Shown in pieces: positions 55,205 to 61,471 of a stretch of DNA of 61,471 nt. This DNA comes from Acidihalobacter prosperus. Lineage in GTDB: Bacteria; Pseudomonadota; Gammaproteobacteria; DSM-5130; Acidihalobacteraceae. Both the position numbers and the translations under genes were made by a program. A model generated the notes under the pieces. That model was not told the origin of the DNA, did not search any database, and saw only the letters and a program-made list of their open reading frames with translations. Numbering within the stretch: the stretch's first letter is position 1; each line of letters starts with the position of its first letter. The stretch lies in assembly GCF_000754095.2 (NCBI RefSeq), contig NZ_JQSG02000006.1, positions 181,693 to 243,163 of the forward strand. The letters run 5' to 3'.

Positions 55205-56383
55205 TCAATCCCGCGCGCGCGCCTCCAACATGGCGACCGCGGGCAATTGCTTGCCTTCGAGGAACTCGAGAAAGGCGCCGCCACCGGTGGAGATGTAGGA
55301 CACCCGGTCCGCAATGCCGTATTTATCCACGGCGGCCAGCGTGTCGCCGCCACCCGCGATCGAGAAGGCGTCGGATTCGGCGATCGCCTCGGCCAGCGCC
55401 TTGGTACCCTCGCCGAACTGGTCGAATTCGAACACGCCGACCGGGCCGTTCCAGACGATGGTGCCGGCACTCTTGAGGATTTCGGCGAAGCGCGCCGAGG
55501 TCTGCGGACCGACGTCGAAGATCATGTCGTCGTCGGCAACTTCGTCGGTCGACTTGAGTGCCGCGACGGCCGACTCGGAAAATTCCTTGCCGCAAACCAC
55601 GTCGGCCGGCACCGGAATATCGGCGCCGTGCGACTGCGCGTCGGCGGTCAACTGACGGCAGGTATCGATCAGGTCGGCTTCGTACAGGGACTTGCCGACC
55701 GGCTTGCCGGCTGCCGCGATGAAGGTGTTGGCGATACCGCCGCCGACGATCAACTGATCGACGATCTTGGACAGCGACTCCAGCACCGTCAGCTTGGTCG
55801 AGACCTTGGAGCCGCCGACAATGGCGACCATCGGCCGCGCGGGATTGTCCAGCGCCTTGCCCAAGGCCTCCAGTTCGCCGGCCAGCAGCGGGCCGGCACA
55901 GGCCACCGGCGCAAACCGGCCCACACCATGGGTGGAAGCCTGAGCGCGGTGCGCGGTACCGAAGGCATCCATCACGAACACGTCGCACAGCGACGCATAA
56001 CGCCTGGCCAGGGTTTCGTCGTCCTTCTTCTCGCCCTTGTTGAAGCGTACGTTTTCGAGAATGGCCAGCTCGCCGGCGGCGAGCGTCACGCCGTCCAGGT
56101 AATCCTTCACCAGGCGCACCGGGCGCCCAAGCAGGGCGCCCAGATGATCGGCCACCGGCGCGAGCGAATACTGCTCGTCGTAGACACCCTCCTCGGGGCG
56201 GCCGAGATGCGACATCACCATGACCCGCGCCCCGGCAGCCAGCGCATGCTCGATGGTCGGCAGAGAGGCGCGGATACGCTGATCGGAACTGACCTTGCCG
56301 TCCTTGAGCGGCACATTGAGGTCGGCGCGAATCAGTACGCGTTTGTCGGCGAGATCGAGGTCGGTCAGCTTGATGAAGGACAT
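55205..56383 (-). CDS. pgk: Phosphoglycerate kinase
   Basis: 392 residues. Phosphorylates 3-PGA in carbon fixation. Motifs: [90 protein letters not shown]-like (seen as [17 protein letters not shown]) and [16 protein letters not shown]. Between gap and pyk. Confidence 0.97.
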   Translation of the reverse strand: MSFIKLTDLDLADKRVLIRADLNVPLKDGKVSSDQRIRASLPTIEHALAAGARVMVMSHLGRPEEGVYDEQYSLAPVADHLGALLGRPVRLVKDYLDGVTLAAGELAILENVRFNKGEKKDDETLARRYASLCDVFVMDAFGTAHRAQASTHGVGRFAPVACAGPLLAGELEALGKALDNPARPMVAIVGGSKVSTKLTVLESLSKIVDQLIVGGGIANTFIAAAGKPVGKSLYEADLIDTCRQLTADAQSHGADIPVPADVVCGKEFSESAVAALKSTDEVADDDMIFDVGPQTSARFAEILKSAGTIVWNGPVGVFEFDQFGEGTKALAEAIAESDAFSIAGGGDTLAAVDKYGIADRVSYISTGGGAFLEFLEGKQLPAVAMLEARARD

Positions 56384-56458
56384 ACCTGGCGCTCCTGGGT
56401 TCGAAAGATTTTGGGTAATGGGATGTAGAGGATTACCGAAAATCTCTCCATCGTCGAA

Positions 56459-56485
56459 ATCTGGGGCGCCAGCGGCGCCCCAGAT
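56459..56485 (-). other. Hairpin between gap and pgk
   Basis: Perfect 12-pair stem ATCTGGGGCGCC/GGCGCCCCAGAT (56459-56470 with 56474-56485) with a 3-base loop, 12 bases after the gap stop and 75 bases before pgk. On the minus strand only UUU follows, so it should terminate only partly or act as an mRNA stabiliser. It would let gap be made in excess of pgk. Confidence 0.6.
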
Positions 56486-56497
56486 GGGTCACAACGA

Positions 56498-57571
<1,074 letters not shown>

Positions 57572-59566
57572 TCAGAGCACTCCTTCCACCGCCTCGACCA
57601 CATGCTCGACGGTGAAGCCGAAGTACTTGAAAAGCTCGCCGGCGGGCGCGGACTCGCCAAAGCGGTCGATACCGACCACGGCTCCGTCCATGCCCACGTA
57701 CTTGCCCCAGAAATGGGTCACGCCCGCCTCGACGGCGACCCGCGCGCGCACCGCGCGCGGCAACACCGCCTCGCGATAGGCTTCGTCCTGCGCCTCGAAC
57801 GCCTCGACCGACGGCATGGAGACCACACGCACCCTGCGCCCTTTGGCTTCCAGCTGTGCCGCCGCATCCATGGCCAGCGCGACCTCGGAGCCCGTGGCGA
57901 TCAGGATCGCCTCGGGCGTGCCCTGGCAATCCTTGAGGACATAGCCGCCGCGGGCGATGGATGCAAGCTGCTCCTCGCTGCGCGCCTGGTGCGGCAGATT
58001 CTGACGCGACAGAATCAGTGCCGTGGGGCCGTCCTGACGCTCGATCGAGCGCTTCCAGGCCACCGCGGTCTCGACCGCGTCGCAGGGACGCCAGACATCC
58101 AGGTTCGGGATCAGGCGCAGGCTGGCCACCTGCTCGATCGGCTGATGGGTGGGGCCGTCCTCGCCGAGGCCGATGGAATCATGGGTGTAGACCAGCACCA
58201 CCCTCTGCTTCATCAGCGCCGCCATGCGGATCGCATTGCGCGCATAGTCGGAGAACATCAGGAAGGTGCCGCCGTAGGGGATGAAGCCGCCGTGCAGGGC
58301 GATACCGTTCATGATCGCCGTCATGGCGAACTCGCGCACGCCATAGAACATGTAGTTGCCGTCGGCATCGGCGTGGCTGACGCCCTTGGAACCCGACCAC
58401 ATCGTGAGATTCGAACCGGCCAGGTCGGCCGAGCCGCCAAGCAGTTCGGGCAGCGCCGGCGCGTAGCCGCCGATGGCGTTCTGCGAGGCCTTGCGCGAGG
58501 CGATGGTCTCGCCCTTCTCGATCACCTGGCGCAGATAGGCCTGGGATTTCTCCTGCCAGTCGGCCGGCAGCTCGCCGCTCATGCGGCGTTCGAATTCGGC
58601 CGCGAGTTCCGGGTGAGCCGCCTGATAGGCCGCGAAGCGCTCGTGCCAGGCCGCCTCCAGGGTGTCGCCGCGCTCACGCGCGCTCCAGCCCTCGTAGATC
58701 TCCTCGGGCACCTCGAAGGGCGGGTGATTCCAGCCCAGGGTCTTGCGCACCAGGGCGACCTCTTCCTCGCCCAGCGCGGCGCCGTGGCATTCTTCCTTGC
58801 CCTGCTTGTTGGGCGAACCCCAGCCAATGATGGTCTTGCACTGGATCATGGTCGGCTTGTCCGTGACGGCGCGCGCGGCCTCGATGGCCGCCTTGACCGC
58901 GCCGGCGTCGTGACCGTCGACGTCGCGCACCACATGCCAGCCGTAGGCCTCGAAGCGGGCCGGAGTGTCGTCGGTAAACCAGCCCTCGACCTCGCCGTCG
59001 ATGGAAATGCCGTTGTCGTCGTAGAAGGCGATCAGCTTGCCCAGCCCCAAGGTGCCGGCAAGCGAGCAGGCCTCGTGGGAGATGCCTTCCATCATGCAGC
59101 CGTCGCCGAGGAAGACATAGGTGTGATGGTCGACGACCTCATGACCGGGGCGATTGAAGTGCGCCGCCAGCGCCTTCTCCGCGATGGCCATGCCGACCGC
59201 GTTGGTGATGCCCTGACCCAGCGGTCCCGTCGTGGTTTCAACACCGGGCGTGTAGCCGTACTCGGGGTGCCCAGGGGTTTTGGAATGCAGCTGGCGGAAG
59301 CGCTTGAGCTCATCCATCGGCAGGTCGTAGCCCGTCAGATGGAGCAGCGAGTAGACCAGCATGGAGCCATGACCGTTGGACATGACGAAGCGATCACGGT
59401 TGACCCAACCGGGATTGCCGGGGTTATGCTGCATGTAGTCGTTCCACAGCACCTCGGCGATATCGGCCATACCCATGGGTGCACCCGGGTGGCCGGACTT
59501 GGCCTTCTGTACCGCATCCATGCTGAGCACACGGATGGCGTTTGCAAGCTCTCTACGCGAAGGCAT
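57572..59566 (-). CDS. tkt: Transketolase
   Basis: 664 residues from the ATG giving [20 protein letters not shown]; the 61-codon extension upstream has no family support. Moves C2 units in the Calvin cycle. Thiamine site [56 protein letters not shown], and [20 protein letters not shown]. Head of tkt-gap-pgk-pyk-fba and divergent from metK. Confidence 0.97.
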   Translation of the reverse strand: MPSRRELANAIRVLSMDAVQKAKSGHPGAPMGMADIAEVLWNDYMQHNPGNPGWVNRDRFVMSNGHGSMLVYSLLHLTGYDLPMDELKRFRQLHSKTPGHPEYGYTPGVETTTGPLGQGITNAVGMAIAEKALAAHFNRPGHEVVDHHTYVFLGDGCMMEGISHEACSLAGTLGLGKLIAFYDDNGISIDGEVEGWFTDDTPARFEAYGWHVVRDVDGHDAGAVKAAIEAARAVTDKPTMIQCKTIIGWGSPNKQGKEECHGAALGEEEVALVRKTLGWNHPPFEVPEEIYEGWSARERGDTLEAAWHERFAAYQAAHPELAAEFERRMSGELPADWQEKSQAYLRQVIEKGETIASRKASQNAIGGYAPALPELLGGSADLAGSNLTMWSGSKGVSHADADGNYMFYGVREFAMTAIMNGIALHGGFIPYGGTFLMFSDYARNAIRMAALMKQRVVLVYTHDSIGLGEDGPTHQPIEQVASLRLIPNLDVWRPCDAVETAVAWKRSIERQDGPTALILSRQNLPHQARSEEQLASIARGGYVLKDCQGTPEAILIATGSEVALAMDAAAQLEAKGRRVRVVSMPSVEAFEAQDEAYREAVLPRAVRARVAVEAGVTHFWGKYVGMDGAVVGIDRFGESAPAGELFKYFGFTVEHVVEAVEGVL

Positions 59567-59958
59567 AGCTAAGATCTCCCTATAGACTGGACGAATCCGT
59601 TGGGCCCGTGTCGGCGCCGGGTCCACGTCGGGGATGCGCGACGAGGCAAACCCGGCACCAGCCGCTAGGCGCGCCCGAGGCGTTGCGCGGGCAACCGCCG
59701 CACACGCCCGCCCCGGACTCAAAAAGATTGCCATTGTTACCCGACTCATCGTACGGGAGCAATAGCGACACTTTCTTATATGTGACCGAGAGATCGACTT
59801 ATGACTGCCCGCCTAGCAGGCGCCTGCCGGCCCCGAGGCGATACCCCGACGGCATAATGGGTGAAATGTCACGACGGGCTCGGTTACACTTGCAGGCTTG
59901 AAGAATCCCCACCGACAACACCGCGCCACCGGCGCCTCGCATTGAGGTCCACGCATCC
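59567..59958. promoter_or_regulatory. Divergent tkt/metK intergenic region with structured metK leader
   Basis: 392 bases with no convincing gene. A weak tkt promoter can be drawn on the minus strand (TTGCTC, 17 bases, TAACAA, complement near 59732-59765). On the metK side, about 140 bases before its ATG, a perfect palindrome GCAGGCGCCTGC (59816-59827) and flanking arms CGCCT/AGGCG can fold into hairpins. No known SAM riboswitch class is recognised. Confidence 0.3.
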
Positions 59959-61143
<1,185 letters not shown>

Positions 61144-61180
61144 CGCCGTCCTCGCCCACCACGGGCAGACACCGCGCCGC

Positions 61181-61256
61181 CGGGGAGCGTTGCAACAGGG
61201 CATATCCCCTGCCAGGCCTGGCGGCGCGGCCATTCATCCATTGCAACGGCGCTCGC
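61181..61256 (+). ncRNA. S-adenosylhomocysteine (SAH) riboswitch upstream of ahcY
   Basis: The stretch begins GGGGAGCGTTGCAAC, continues with hairpin CAGGG/CCCTG (61196-61200 with 61207-61211) and CCAGGCCTGGCGG, and closes with TTGCAACGGCGCTCGC. Outer stem GAGCG/CGCTC (61185-61189 with 61250-61254). The conserved GAGCGYUGC...AGGC...CAACGGCGCUC frame is that of the SAH riboswitch class, which switches on ahcY when SAH builds up. It ends 21 bases before the ahcY ATG. Confidence 0.78.
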
Positions 61257-61277
61257 GAACGGACGTGGAGAACACCC

Positions 61278-61471
61278 ATGAACGCCATCGTGAACGATTC
61301 CACACACGACCACCTCGTGAAAGACCTCGCCCTCGCCGACTGGGGGCGCAAGGAAATCGCCATCGCCGAGACCGAAATGCCGGGCCTCATGGCACTGCGC
61401 GAGAAATACGCCGCCAGCCAACCGCTCAAGGGCGCCCGCATCGCCGGCAGCCTGCACATGACCATCCAGAC
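61278..61471 (+). CDS. ahcY: Adenosylhomocysteinase, partial (C-terminus outside window)
   Basis: First 64 residues only. Starts [20 protein letters not shown], then [20 protein letters not shown] and [14 protein letters not shown], the SAH hydrolase N-terminal signature. Cleaves SAH to adenosine and homocysteine, recycling the product of SAM-dependent methylation. GTGGAG precedes the ATG. Placed after metK and the SAH-riboswitch-like RNA. Confidence 0.95.
   Translation, partial: MNAIVNDSTHDHLVKDLALADWGRKEIAIAETEMPGLMALREKYAASQPLKGARIAGSLHMTIQ

Noticed and set aside
59800-59958. A known SAM riboswitch upstream of metK
   Set aside because: The hairpins do not show the conserved cores of the SAM classes known to me, so it is listed only as an unassigned leader.

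Overview
The window comes from a high-GC bacterium that lives as an obligate or near-obligate chemolithoautotroph, most likely a gammaproteobacterial sulfur oxidiser of the Ectothiorhodospiraceae/Acidihalobacter/Halothiobacillus kind. The lineage is inferred from gene content. The window carries a complete alpha-carboxysome operon with form IA Rubisco, a DAB-type inorganic carbon pump, a Calvin-cycle enzyme cluster, Gram-negative outer-membrane proteins and a coq7 gene. Genus-level naming is not possible from sequence alone. There are no insertion sequences, phage genes or CRISPR arrays.

Layout. 1-2.0 kb: partial porin, tRNA-Gln(CUG), rplM-rpsI and two terminators. 2.0-12.3 kb: ferredoxin, an outer-membrane DUF481 protein, a glycolate-oxidase-type Fe-S protein, coq7, speD, a VOC protein, an OsmC protein, then trpEGDC (reading leftward), phosphoglycolate phosphatase and rpe. 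A 17-codon trp leader peptide with three Trp codons lies just ahead of trpE. 12.5-15.0 kb: small membrane protein, cytochrome c, CbiM-like protein and a beta-barrel protein. 15.4-21.3 kb (+): DAB operon (dabB, a half-length antiporter-like subunit, dabA, PII-like). 21.3-34.9 kb (-): carboxysome operon cbbL-cbbS-csoS2-csoSCA-csoS4A-csoS4B-csoS1-bacterioferritin-acRAF-mcdA-mcdB-cbbQ-cbbO-csoS1D plus a trypsin-like protease, converging on the DAB operon; the LysR regulator cbbR diverges from cbbL. 36-38.7 kb: purEK and purC.

38.7-51.4 kb (-) is the most unusual part. It is one long run of co-directional genes that seems to pair a Fap-like functional amyloid system with exopolysaccharide genes. 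The amyloid side has a 752-residue protein with ten 24-residue repeats, a shorter three-repeat partner, a C39-type cysteine protease, two small secreted proteins and a FapF-like outer-membrane protein. The polysaccharide side has UDP-GlcNAc 2-epimerase, YaiO-like barrel, polytopic membrane protein, a QxxRW glycosyltransferase and a bactofilin-like scaffold. The last gene is a VpsR-like sigma-54 activator, and a good -24/-12 promoter candidate lies before the first gene.

51.7-61.5 kb: bioD, then tkt-gap-pgk-pyk-fba (leftward, Calvin cycle and glycolysis), then divergently metK and partial ahcY with an SAH-riboswitch-like RNA between them.

How it fits together: the DAB pump builds up cytosolic bicarbonate, CsoSCA turns it into CO2 inside the shell, Rubisco fixes it, CbbQO/acRAF maintain Rubisco, McdAB position the shells, the cbb enzymes regenerate RuBP, and phosphoglycolate phosphatase plus the GlcF-like protein deal with oxygenation by-products. 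CsoS2 carries a textbook -1 frameshift signal that predicts two isoforms. The amyloid/EPS block probably builds biofilm matrix.
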